From: Siphonodentalium dalli
Lineage: Eukaryota; Mollusca; Scaphopoda; Gadilida; Siphonodentaliidae
Reading direction: 5' to 3'
DNA: 64,000 nucleotides
Assembly (NCBI GenBank): GCA_032622095.1
Contig: CP136063.1
Coordinates: 121,354,723 to 121,418,722 of the forward strand
A model generated the notes under the pieces. The model saw only the letters and a list, made by a program, of their open reading frames with translations. It did not search any database and was not told the DNA's origin. The position numbers and the translations under genes are program-made. Of the stretch, positions 1-9,909 are shown piece by piece; position 1 is the stretch's first letter, and every line of letters begins with the position of its first letter.

Positions 1-45
1 TTTGACGAAATAACGGACATATTTGGAGAAGTGTTTTAAAGAGCG

Positions 46-218
46 TAAGTATATAAATATAAATAATAAACGGCGGATTCAACGTGGTCATGGGTTTTGA
101 CCGCGATAAAAAATCAGCAAACTCCGCATGAACCCCTTCGGGGTTCATGCAGTTTGCTGAATGTTTCTCGCGGTCAAAATCCCATGACCACATTGAAACC
201 GCCGTTCATTTCTTATAT
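46..218 (+). repeat. Palindromic MITE-like element, copy 1
   Basis: Imperfect palindrome. The left arm holds AACGGCGGATTCAACGTGG and the right arm returns as CCACATTGAAACCGCCGTT. The arms meet at a tip with GAACCCC, a TTCG loop and GGGTTC. A second copy lies in opposite orientation at 11018-11179. The boundaries are set where the two copies stop matching: one end is AT-rich (TAAGTATATAAATATAAA), the other is TTCATTTCTTATAT. No coding capacity and no clear target-site duplication. Probably a non-autonomous foldback DNA element; the superfamily is not resolved. Confidence 0.75.
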
Positions 219-529
219 ACATACCTGGAGTATAGCTGGATTGTCATTGGCGGTGTGTGGGTATACATGGAGTGTCCTTGTGGTCATGGTTGTATATGTG
301 ATGTATATTCATTGGTGGATGTATAGGTATACAGAGAATAGCTGTATGATCATGAATGGGGTGATTGAGTATACATCGAGTGGCTGAATTGTCATGGGCG
401 ATGTATATATGAAAATCTGGAGTGTACGATTGGTCGTGCGGGATATTGGTATATTCATTGGTGAGGTGTATATGTATACATGGTCATGAGTGGGGTGTAT
501 ATGTATATCTTGAGTGGGTATATGGTCAT
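219..529. repeat. Degenerate minisatellite, left part
   Basis: Diverged tandem units of about 45-55 bp built from TGTATATGTATA, GAGTGG and TGGTCATG. The same units resume at 1339-1700, so this is one array split by the LINE fragment between them. ORFs read through it are repeat artefacts. Confidence 0.65.
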
Positions 530-755
530 GGCACCAAATCACGCGATCCAAATGCTTCAGTTGGTACAAAACAAAGCCCCGAGAATGGCACTGCAAGCAC
601 TGTATCACACCCGGATTGTAGATCTGCATACCATCGCTGACGTGGAACCCATCAGAGAGCGCCTGCGCGATCTAGCGGAAAGTACACTGGCGAGAATGGA
701 CGGCAGTGACATCACGAGGGAGTGTTTACAACGCAAACAGCTTCTCTGTGGCTGA
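530..755 (+). pseudogene. C-terminal fragment of LINE reverse-transcriptase ORF
   Basis: An open frame ending at TGA 753-755 encodes LQLVQNKAPRMALQAL, then YHTRIVDLHTIADVEPIRERL. This matches the usual end of non-LTR reverse transcriptases: LQ-x-x-QN-K-A-L-R, then a 'LH..L.I..i...i' segment after the catalytic domain. The polymerase motifs (including the YADD box) and the endonuclease are absent, so the copy is 5'-truncated and dead. The ATG at 480 belongs to the minisatellite and is not the native start. The stop lies just before the first hairpin of the 3' UTR array. Confidence 0.75.
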
Positions 756-1050
756 AAAGACCCGCAGTTCAATAGGCTTATTGGACCGTCCCGGGTTTTA
801 GGATACGCAGCCAAGCAGGCTATGCTAGACCGTCCCGTATCCCGCTTCAGAAAAGACCCGCAGTCCAATAAGGTGTATTGGACCGTCCCGGGTGGTAACA
901 GAAGAGAACACGCAGTCCAGTGGAATCACTGGACCGTCCCGTACTCTCTTAGCAGCCCGCAATCCAATGCCTCCATTGGAAGGTCCCGGGCGTGGACAAC
1001 CATCTGAAAATGCGCAATCCAGCATCATCGCTGGATCGTCCCGCATTTTC
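756..1050 (+). other. Six tandem hairpins with covarying stems
   Basis: Each unit has an outer stem ending in CG, then CAG or CAA, an inner stem, a short loop, the returning inner stem, then NSGTCC, then CG and the returning outer stem. Outer stems: 760-764/792-796 (ACCCG/CGGGT); 801-807/836-842 (GGATACG/CGTATCC); 856-860/889-893; 902-912/940-950 (with a 2x2 interruption); 955-959/987-991 (GCCCG/CGGGC); 1006-1014/1042-1050 (GAAAATGCG/CGCATTTTC). Inner stems include TCCAATA/TATTGGA, TCCAGTG/CACTGGA and TCCAATG/CATTGGA. Unit spacing is 43-55 bp. The sequence of the arms changes while pairing is kept, and the internal loop stays constant. The array lies directly after the RT stop codon, so as read it is 3' UTR. 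Function unknown; I recognise no named motif. Confidence 0.85.
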
Positions 1051-1249
1051 CAAGATGCCGAGACAAGGCAAAGGCAAAGATCAAGGCATAGATCAAGACA
1101 AAAGTACAAGGCAAAGACCAAGTGAAGATTCAAGACAAGATTCAAGACACATACGACGCTGACCGATACCGACCTCAAGACTTCTCCACCCGATCCGCGG
1201 CCTGACTGTCGAAGATAAAATACCAAAGAAGATTAAAGCCAGGGCGTAA

Positions 1250-1305
1250 GGACGATCTTCGGATGAGCCCACCACCGTCCTCGTGCCGCCCTTCGGGCGG
1301 GCACG
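1250..1305 (+). other. LINE 3'-terminal structured segment
   Basis: GGACG (1250-1254) pairs with CGTCC (1276-1280) around a mini-hairpin ATC-TTCG-GAT. Next comes a hairpin at 1282-1305 (CGTGCC..CCC, TTCG, GG..GGGCACG). Both loops are the very stable C(UUCG)G type if transcribed. It lies within about 35 bp of the element's 3' end, where LINE RNAs are often recognised by their own reverse transcriptase. That role is an inference. Confidence 0.55.
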
Positions 1306-1338
1306 CAAATCCTGTTCCTGCCTGCTATTGATGATGAT

Positions 1339-1700
1339 GTGTATATGCATACCGGGAGTTACTCTATGGTTATGGTGGCAGTGTATATGTATATCTTGAG
1401 TGGATATATGGCCATAAATGTGTCAAATATATATACAGGGAGTTATTGTATAGCCAATGATGAGGCGAATGTGTATACAAGTGATTGTATGATCACGATT
1501 GAACGACTGTATAGTCATGAGTGAAGTGTAGGAGTATACCTGGTGTACCTGAATGGTTGACTCATGGCTGTATAGTCATGTGTGTGGTTTACGGGTAAAC
1601 CCAAGTGTCATTGTATGGGCGTGGGTGAGCTGTATGTGTATAAAGCGAGTGGCTGCATGGTCATTTGTGTGGTGTTTATGTATATATATAACATGATTGT
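1339..1700. repeat. Degenerate minisatellite, right part
   Basis: Continuation of the 219-529 array. Recurrent blocks are GTGTATATGTATAT, CTTGAGTGGATATATGG and TATAGTCATG at about 50-bp spacing, fading near 1700. Confidence 0.6.
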
Positions 1701-3294
1701 ATGGTCAGGGGAGAGTAGTGCAGTTGGACCTTTGGTGGCTATCACTTTCCATAATAATAAGCATATGTTAATCGATTGGGATGTAATTTCAGAAAGTTCC
1801 TCATCTTGGTGGCCTTTTATATGCACAATGGCGGAATCTGTTTTCCTGACATTAGTAAATCAATCTTGATGCCAAGGACTCAGAATTTGATGTTATTAAG
1901 CAGTTTTTTTACTCATGTCTTTGTTTGACTTTCTAAAAGGTCATCTGCTCCAGTGACCAATTAACATGAACAATACAAAATAAAGTCACATTTCTGAACC
2001 AGTTCTATCCAGAAGAAACTGGTCTGGAAGATATCAGTGAAAAAACGTCAAATGTTCCGCTTACGGCTGCCACTTTGACAGTCATCTTGAACGGTGAGTT
2101 CCAATTTCGCCCTAAAAATGTGCCATTATATCGTGCTGAGTCATTCTTACTGTATATGCCTAATTTCAAAGCGCAGATTCCATGGTAAGATTAATTGTGA
2201 CATTTATTAAATTATATAAACACGAAACGCTCTTTACATTTAAAAGAGGGGTTAAAGTGAAATTTCAGCGTGGCTCCATATCTAATATCAATTGGTATGT
2301 CAGCATGTATAAATGTGCAAAATTTCATGCTTTAGTCACGAAGTGAACAATTCTTTTACTAATCTACTCCACTAGGTGTGTGTCCCGCGGGCGGACCTTT
2401 TTAAATACCGGTATTTAGAAATATTAAGTTGTTCAATACAGGCCTATAACTATTTGGATACCTACTATTAAGTCGATAATCAGACTTTTTGCAAACTATT
2501 CAATATTCAATATATCAGTGAAGATTTAAATATAGAGAGCATGCATGTATATAATATATTGATCTTTCTGTTTGCTTTTGCATCCAATACAAGCTATTTT
2601 GTTACAAATATGTACCAAAGGAAGCAAACATACTGTGGCATATTCATGTAGTACAATGCCAGTTTTGAAACTGAGAAAATATAATTTTCTGTTATATAGC
2701 TACAGATACGTTACCTAAAACTTGGCCGATGTACCAACGCATATCTTGGGAAAAAATAAAGCTATTTCAGATAATTTTGGTCCGTCCCAGTGTGTGAAAT
2801 CACATGTAGGCCTACATTGAAACATTTGTCCACGACGCTCATAATAATGTAGGACACACGAACTGTGTGTTATGTTTTCCTGAAATGGTTGAAAATAAGT
2901 CACGATTCGCGTAGAACACGAGAGTATATATGGTCCATAAATAAAAAGTATTCCAAACCAGATATGATTTTTCAGTCAATATATGCAACTTGTGGACTGA
3001 TAGGCCTATATATGAGCATTACATCTTATTGTGCATAGCAGAAATCCTCTTAGATAGAAAAACCGATGTTATCTCGAATGATGCTGTGGTAACGTATATG
3101 TCGCACACTGAAAATGCGGGTACCATCTTCATGTAGTCATATTTTATAGGAATATATCATCGGTATGTTAATCACTTCTGTTAAATGTATAATGGATACC
3201 CAACTTCACAAATAAATAATGTTGACAACTGTTTACGAAAATTAAATTTTCGATTTTTGTTTTTGCTTTGGTCCCTGCTACCTGAGAATGGCCC
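1701..3294. other. Unassigned AT-rich sequence
   Basis: No gene, RNA or repeat structure recognised. Only short spurious ORFs. Contains several TAGGCCTA-type words (about 2452, 2811, 3002). Confidence 0.5.
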
Positions 3295-3410
3295 TATGAG
3301 CCTATAGACCGATCAGTAGACGAATAACATACTTAGTATAACGTACCCGCTTCGCGGAATTATACAGTAGGCCTATGTTATTCGTCTACTGATCGGTCTA
3401 TAGGCTCATA
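3295..3410. repeat. Perfect 37-bp inverted repeat (foldback)
   Basis: The arm at 3295-3331 is exactly the reverse complement of 3374-3410, around a 42-nt spacer. No mismatches were seen. The spacer holds a smaller CCGC-TTCG-CGG hairpin. Likely a small foldback element or a recent palindromic insertion. Confidence 0.85.
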
Positions 3411-4050
3411 TCAACCGAAAAACGACGTTGATGGCATATATAATTTATATTTATGGCTAATAATATGATCTTGGTGGCGTTACCATTTCTGATTATGGTT
3501 TTCTTGTCTGGGTATGTGCGACATTCCGACCACCAATCCCTTCTGAATCCATGTGTTGGGACCTATTCATTATTGCCGAGTCATTACGCGCGCGCCGCGT
3601 GTATACTGTCCCAGAGATTCTAGATAGCTGTGGGCGCTGACATTAACATGGGTGTTTTATTTATAGAATGGGAATTTTTGGGATGATTAAAAGTCGAACT
3701 TCGTTCGGTAAAATGTGTAGTTGGGAATTTCAATTTCGTTTATTGTCGTTAATTAACGTTATGTCAATAATGTTGATTTTTGGTTTGTGATAAGCTATAT
3801 ATGTCAATTACAAATAAAAGAAATCAAAAGTTAATTTGTAAGTCTTATATTTAAACTTTTATAGACTGTTTTCGTTCTCCAGCCCACTGGGGGTTGTGGT
3901 CTGCATCAGTGCGTCAACGGCGTCGCGGATATGTTGCGATGGCAGGAAGGGCAATGCAATGATCCGCCGAACGAAGTCTGTCAACGGCCACTTCACGAAT
4001 CGACTGCCACAGAGCTGTTTCAAAATCAAGCACAACATTGGTCAGAGCTG
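3411..4050. other. Unassigned sequence
   Basis: No coding or repeat structure recognised. A short GC-rich patch (GCGCGCGCC) lies near 3590. Confidence 0.45.
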
Positions 4051-4167
4051 ATCACTCTGAGCTTTGATGTGTGGGTTCCTCTATTCTAATCAAATATTTG
4101 TTACCCCCCCCCCCCCCCCAAGCCGAGGAAATAGTAATTTGCGAGCGTTTATTTGGATTATGCATGA
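4051..4167 (+). repeat. Fragment of TTAA foldback family with C16 tract
   Basis: Matches part of the left arm of the element at 15996-16933. Shared words include CTCTGAGCTTTGAT, GTGGGTTCCTC and TTTGCGAGCG, ending in GATTATGCAT. It carries a run of 16 C at 4104-4119, where the related arm at 16522-16536 has 15 G in the other orientation. Confidence 0.65.
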
Positions 4168-5287
4168 GAGTGAGTTGATGGTGCTATACGCAGTCTCGAC
4201 TCATGGACGTGCTTATAGTGGGTCTCCGCGGTGAGAGGGGGTGTCCAGCTTCAAATTCCCAACTATACACCCCCTTGAGCGAGATAATTAATGTACCATG
4301 CAGTGGTGTCAGTTCCAGTCTGAGAATATATGCGGAATGTACACTTGGCTGTCCGTTGTCAAGCGATTGGTGGTCGGAATGTCGCACATGACTATACCCA
4401 CATAAGGACAACGTTTACCATTCCATTGATATCTGATTGTTCAGATTCTGGATGTGGTGAGGGAGGAGGTACACATGTGTGCATATATATATATATACCT
4501 ATGACTCAGATATCAACCAGAAGCATGCTCATTCCAGCTGTTTTGATCTCCAACTCCAAGACCTGCAGTTTTATGCCGGGCAGGAATGGTGTAGTAAGAG
4601 TGATCATATGCCTCCACCATCACAAAGCTACAGATGTTTTTGTTGGACTGGAAAACTGTTGCTGGTGGATTTCCGTGACAAGGACGGTGATATTCTAGAA
4701 ACCCCCATATTCCGTGACCGTGATAGACTATGTCCAGGTTCATAATGGTTCTTAAGACTCGAGATGACGTCAGCTAATCTCCAATAGCTTTGAGTTACAC
4801 CGGAGTGATATGAACACTGCCTGTCACATCTTGACCTAATTGCATCTGATGTGACGTGCCTCTAGACCAGCATACGTGTTTCCTAGATATACTTTTGATT
4901 TATTGGAGATATACCATACCAACAAGTTGCATGATACATGTAGTAATTTCGATATTGATTTTTATTATATGACTACCACTAATCCCTTACAAATACCACT
5001 ATTGTTTGGCGATAAATTCCGAGCAGTCGAAAAACGCTTGTCTGGTCGTGAGCCGTATCGGTATTCTATGAATTCCGTATCAGTATCCTTTGAATTCCGT
5101 ATCAGTATCCCGTAAAATTAGGTCACCGGAAGTTGGGAACTATTAAATTGGGAGTTTCGGGTGATGACTGGGAATGTTCAATGGAATACTTTTGCCCGGG
5201 TGATGACATGGGATGGTGTAACGATCGAAGTAGTTTTGTCCTTTGTGACATGGGATGAACCAAAAATGTGTCGTATAATAAACGTTT
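4168..5287. other. Unassigned sequence
   Basis: Several short ORFs on both strands (up to 122 codons at 4330-4698) show no recognisable domain and contain AT-repeat codons. I do not call them genes. Confidence 0.45.
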
Positions 5288-5427
5288 TATCGGTACAGTG
5301 AAGTGATATGGGCTGCAGTATCACGTCTCGTTGACGATGTCAGATCGCCGCATCAAACTCGCTGCCTGCGGCAGCTCGTTTGATATATACGGCGATCTGA
5401 CCCATATAAAAATGTACCTGGGTAAAT
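5288..5427 (+). repeat. Interspersed element end, copy 1
   Basis: TATCGGTACAGTGAAGTGAT to AATGTACCTGGGTAAAT matches the reverse complement of 24214-24293. This copy carries an extra block of about 60 bp (5341-5400) that is itself palindromic (CAGATCGCCG / CGGCGATCTG). The other copy lacks it. In both copies the unit adjoins an ACCCAGGT minisatellite, so unit and minisatellite probably form one element. Helitron-like elements with minisatellite cores are known in bivalves, but I see no diagnostic terminus here. Confidence 0.7.
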
Positions 5428-5692
5428 CTTGGTGTTTACCTAGGTATACCCCGGTACATATAGGTTTTACCCTGGTTCCACCCAGGTCACACCCAGGTTA
5501 CACCCAGGTAAATCAGGGATTTATATAGATTTACCCAGGTGTTTTCTATATATGTTAGGTATAAACCCCAGTTTACCCGGGTTTTTACGGATTTACACCC
5601 AGGTATTTACACCAGGTATTTACACCCAGGTATTTACACCAGGGTTTCGCCCAGGTATTTACTACAGTGTTCACCCGGATATATACACCTGT
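5405..5692 (+). repeat. ACCCAGGT minisatellite
   Basis: Short units such as TTTACACCCAGGTA, 12-20 bp, repeated irregularly. The same core in longer units occurs at 23395-24240. Confidence 0.75.
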
Positions 5693-5714
5693 GGTATTTT
5701 GTTAAACTGTATAA

Positions 5715-7510
5715 TCTGCATTGAAGTCACCTTATTAACCCTTTCTATATTACAGCACCATTGGCGTGTAGTTACCTTATTAACCATTTTATATTAAATC
5801 GATAATTGACAGGTAGTTACCTTATTAACCCTTTCTATACTAAGTAACATTGGTGAGTAGTTACATTATTAACCCTTTCTTTATTAAAGCACCATTGATG
5901 TGAAGTTACCTTATTAACCCTTTCTTTATTAAAGCATCATTGACGCGTAGTTACCTTATTAACCCTTTCTATATTAAAATATCATTGATGTGTAGTTACA
6001 ATGTTAACCCTTTCTATAGTATAGCATCATTGGCGGGTAGTTGGCTCCTTAACTCTGTATATACCAAAGTATCATTGTCGTATATAGTTACCTTATTAAC
6101 CCTTTCTATACTAAGTACCGTTGGCGTGTAGTTGCCTTATTAACCCTTTCTATATTAAAGCATTAATTGACAGGTAGTTACATTATTAACCCTTTCTATA
6201 CTAAGTATCATTGGTGAGTAGTTGCATTATTAACCCTTTCTATATTAAAGCGCCATTGGCGGGTAGTTACCTTATTAACCATTTATGTATTAAAGCATCA
6301 TTGACGTGTAGTTACCTTATTATAACCCTCTCTATATTAAAGCATCATTATTGCTGGGTAGTTATCTTATTAACCCGTTCTATACTAAGTATCATTGGTG
6401 AGTAGTTACAGTATTAACCCTTTCTATATTAAAGCATCATTGACGTGAAGTTACCTTATTAACCATTCTGTATTAAAGCAGCATTGCCATGTAGTTGTTA
6501 ACCCTTTCTATATTAAAGCATCGTTGACGGGTAGTTGCCTAATTAACCCTCTATATACTAAAGTATCATTGTCGTGTAGTTACCTTACCAACCCTTTCTA
6601 TACTAAGTATCATTGGCGTGTAGTTACCTTATTAACCTTTTCTATATTAAAGCATTAATTGACAGGTAGTTACATTAAACAACCCTTTCTATACTAAGTA
6701 TCATTGGTGAGTAGTTACATTATAAACCATATCTATATTAAAGCGCCATTGACAGGTAATTACCTTATTAACCATTTTTGTATCAAAGCATCATTGACGT
6801 GCAGTTACCATATTATAACACTTTCTATATTAAAGCATCATTGACTGATAGTTACCATATTAACCCTTTCTATATTAAAGCACCATTGGCGTGTAATTAC
6901 CTTATTAACCCTTTCTACGTTGAAGCAATAATTGACAGGCAGTTACCTTATTAACCCTTTTTATAATGAGTATCATTGGTGATTAGTTACATTATTAACC
7001 CTTTCTACAATAAAGCATCATTGACATGTAGTTATCATAGTAGCCAGTTATATATTAAAGCATCATGGACGGTAGTTACCATATTAACCCTTTCTATATT
7101 AAAGCACCATTGGCGTGTAATTACCATATTAACCCTTTCTATATTAAAACATCATTGACGTGTAGTTACCCTATTAGCCCTTTCTATATTTAAGCATCAT
7201 TGACGTGTAGAACTTTATCTTATTAACCCTTTCTTTATTAAAGCATCATTGACATGTAGTTACCTTAGTAACCATTTCTACACTAAAGCATTATTGACGG
7301 GTAGTTACCTTATTAACCCTTTCTATATTAAAGCATCATTGACAAGAAGTGAAATTATTAACCTTCTATAATAAGTATCATTGCCGTGTAGTTAGTTACC
7401 TTATAAAACCTTTCTATATTAAGACGTCGATCATTGACGGGTAGTTGTTACCTTATTAATCATTTATGTATTCAAGCATCATTGACGAGTAGTTACCTTA
7501 TTACTTGAAG
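5715..7510 (+). repeat. 45-bp satellite array (about 40 copies)
   Basis: Monomers contain GTTACCTTATTAACCC, TTTCTATATTAAAGCA and TCATTGACGTGTA. Spacing is near 45 bp with occasional indels. Variant monomers (CTATACTAAGTATCATTGG with GAGTAGTTACATT) recur about 5840, 6200, 6385, 6690 and 6965. They usually follow a TAATTGACAGG variant, which suggests block duplications. The ORFs in it are translations of the repeat. Confidence 0.9.
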
Positions 7511-8219
7511 TTTATTATGACAGTATGACAATACACTACCCCGGACAAATGAAGCAATATCATACTTTATCTAACAGCCTAGCTATAATTAGTGAACATT
7601 AAACTGACAAACAGACAATTTTCAGGGCCATTATTTAATATTAAAGGGATACAAAATAAAGAGATTTCTAATTATCAGTAAGAATTATTCTCTAAGTGAT
7701 ACTTATTATTTCAAATAAATGATTGCATATACTATAGTAGACCATATACCAACAGGAAAATATTAGTGAATACAATTATTGTGTTTCAAAATTCGTTTCG
7801 TTTCGTTTCTGCAGCCAAATTACAATCTTAACTTTTAGTTATCGTTCTTCAAAATGAAGCGGGATAATTCTTTGTGGTATTTTGAGTTAATTTTGTCGCG
7901 AATCAACGCGGATTGACAGAAGGAAATGGTGTATTGGCTACAAACGGATAAACTGTGGACTTATATATAAGATTCGCCGATTTCTCCCCATGGATGTGCG
8001 CAAATATCGAAAAAGACTGAATTTCATGTGACAAAAAATATTTCAATTCCCGGAACAGTAAGAATTAAGCTGCGATAACGAAACGGATCAACTATAGTAT
8101 TGAACAGTACCTCAGCTACCTGGCCATAACCAGAATATTTTCTCAAAATTGAATTTGTGGTACCGGTACAATCATGATGTAGTGCCAGTGGCCTGCTCAT
8201 AATGCACCTGTCCAGAAGA
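7511..8219. other. Unassigned sequence
   Basis: No repeat or gene recognised, apart from a short GTTTCGTTTCGTTTC stretch near 7795. Confidence 0.4.
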
Positions 8220-8226
8220 AGAAGAA

Positions 8227-8742
8227 TTGAGAAGTTTGAAGATCATGGACTACGCAGACACCATCTGGGACCCCTACCAACAAAATCACATCGACAAGCT
8301 GGAAAGAATCCAGCGTAGAGCAGCCCGTTTCATTAAAAGAGACTATAAGAGCAAAGAAGATGGATATATGACCAAGATCCTCTACGAGCTAGATTTACCA
8401 ACATTGCAGAAACGGCGGAAAATAAATCGGCTGGGATTCATGAGTAAGGTGGTGGGTGGATTGGTCCCGGCTATACCACCTAATCAATACTTTACACCCG
8501 AAACAAGGCGTCTTAGATCGCAGAGCAAAGTTCTGACAGGCTGCGTCACCAGCCAAATTCCTCGGCACCTAATTTAAAGGAACAACAGTCAGTGCTACGA
8601 GGCTATACCATACGTGTCAGCTCAGTTCGCTAATTCCACATTTGTTTGAACTATATGCGACTGGAATCAGCTGGAGGAATCCTTAATCCTACAACAACAG
8701 CCTGTGGATTCCTTCAAGAGTGCGCTGAAGGAAAAGATCTGA
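8227..8742 (+). pseudogene. C-terminal relic of a second LINE reverse transcriptase
   Basis: The first 117 codons encode DYADTIWDPYQQNHIDKLE, then IQRRAARFI, a 'LPTLQKRRKINRL' segment and a 'AIPPNQYFTP' segment. This is the familiar post-polymerase tail of CR1-type non-LTR elements: 'LEYAS..WDP....I..LE.IQRRAARF', then 'L..RR'. After the stop near 8577 the homology continues in another frame: NSTFV, an in-frame stop at 8647-8649, then DWNQLEESLILQQQ to the terminal stop near 8742. The copy therefore has at least one frameshift and one internal stop and lacks its 5' part. A CAGATTCAGATT tail follows near 8800. Inactive. Confidence 0.8.
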
Positions 8743-8815
8743 GACTCTCTCGCCCGCTGCGAAATTACCATAATTGGGATCTGCAGCGTAACCATTCAGA
8801 TTCAGATTGATCCAC
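8743..8815 (+). mobile_element. 3' UTR of the CR1-like LINE relic
   Basis: Short sequence after the relic's stop, ending in CATTCAGATTCAGATTG. Short repeats of this kind terminate several CR1/L2-type elements. The boundary is approximate. Confidence 0.4.
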
Positions 8816-8992
8816 GATAGTAAGGGGTCAGTACATGTAGTAAGTACTGATAGTGATAAGCCTGCTGTACAATAATACTACTTTTGCTGTTTTACTGGTC
8901 TTAACTGAGTACTGTGTCAATGTGACATTGTTAATTCAGTTCCACTCTAATGTACATTAACTGGCAATGATGCATCTGACGCTATTAAAGGC

Positions 8993-9205
8993 ACCGGTAA
9001 TCCCTAAATACCAGGAGGACGCGGCGTAGAAACTTGGTACAACAGTTGTTACACGACAAAGAAAATTATCAACAAGCTTAGTGAGCGTCATCATCAAAAT
9101 TGCAAATTAAAACACGGCAATGGTAAATTGGTAATCCCTACATACCAGGAGGACAAGGCATTGAAACTTGGGACAACAGTTGTTACACGGCAAAGAAATT
9201 TAAAA
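8993..9205 (+). repeat. Two-copy direct repeat, 133-bp spacing
   Basis: GGTAATCCCTA, TACCAGGAGGAC and CAACAGTTGTTACAC occur at about 8997-9057 and again at 9130-9190 with a few substitutions. No coding content. Confidence 0.7.
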
Positions 9206-9386
9206 CACACTGTGCACAGATGAATACAGTATACGATGCCATACAGTTGTTCCATAACACCTCAACCTTTGGTGGATATTAACAGTAAAACTAATGAAAA
9301 TGATGAAAGCCAGACTCAACATCAAGACAACATGTGCATGCATAAGTGACGGTTCAATGATTTTGACTCCATCAGATGATATTTAA

Positions 9387-9723
9387 GCGACACCAATTTT
9401 TAAGTCTGGTTTACGATGTGGGGAGAAAAAAAGTAGATGCAGGAGGGAAAAAAATAAAAATAAAAAAGATTGTCCCCCCAATTTATATCAAGTAAATCGT
9501 GGAATTTTACATAAATTTTACAAAAATTGTGAAAAAATGTTTTTGAATGAAATTCTGTTCAAACCAAACAAGACATATCTTGTCATGAAATACATGAAAA
9601 TATGGATCTGTAAATGATCATAAGCAGAACCGGATGCGACAAAAAAAATAAAATAAAATTTCATGAAATGGAAACAAAGTTGTAGGAGGTGTTCGTAAAC
9701 CAGACTTAAAAATTGGTGTCGCC
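9387..9723 (+). mobile_element. MITE with 30-bp TIR, copy 1 (Harbinger-like TWA site)
   Basis: Starts GCGACACCAATTTTTAAGTC and ends with its reverse complement, inside which lies TTTACGA/TCGTAAA. Internal sequence is AT-rich and A-tract rich, without a transposase. A second copy in opposite orientation lies at 16968-17356. That copy is flanked by TAA on both sides, a 3-bp duplication of the PIF/Harbinger type. This copy has lost one terminal G at its left end. Confidence 0.8.
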
Positions 9724-9909
9724 TTAGGCTCATGTTAACACAGGACCACATATTCTCAAAATAATTGTCTCCCTCAAGTTGGCCTCAACCATACTAGTAT
9801 TTATATTTGATAGAACCTCAGTGAGACCATGTTGAAAATTACCATCAATGCTGTTCCAGTGTTGACGCAACGCGGTCATGTTACTTCAAACCAGTTGCAA
9901 TGTTCCTTA

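Larger units (their letters stand above)
530..1338 (+). mobile_element. 5'-truncated non-LTR retrotransposon (LINE) tail
   Basis: The segment interrupts the minisatellite. It contains the last ~75 codons of a reverse-transcriptase ORF, then a hairpin array, a purine-rich AAGNCA-type stretch (about 1058-1150), a terminal structure with two C(TTCG)G loops and a short (GAT)n end at about 1329-1338. A short 3' microsatellite and 5' truncation are typical of target-primed non-LTR insertions. The exact 5' junction (about 530) is where minisatellite similarity stops. No target-site duplication was recognised. The tail resembles the Jockey/I/CR1 group broadly; the clade is not determined. Confidence 0.75.

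Noticed and set aside
756-1050. Hammerhead or HDV-like ribozyme in the LINE 3' UTR
   Set aside because: No CUGAUGA/GAAA hammerhead core and no double-pseudoknot layout; units are simple two-stem hairpins with one internal loop.
825-1226. 133-codon minus-strand ORF across the hairpin array
   Set aside because: Reads through palindromic hairpins and a purine-rich repeat; Leu/Val/Cys-rich low-complexity product.
219-1700. Possible CRISPR-like array in repeated units near the start
   Set aside because: Units are diverged, spacers are not unique, and the window is clearly eukaryotic.
4330-4698. 122-codon + strand ORF
   Set aside because: No recognisable domain, contains a (TA)n-encoded YIYI stretch, and competes with ORFs on the other strand.
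5539-7158. Several + strand ORFs of 60-81 codons
   Set aside because: They are translations of the ACCCAGGT minisatellite and the 45-bp satellite.
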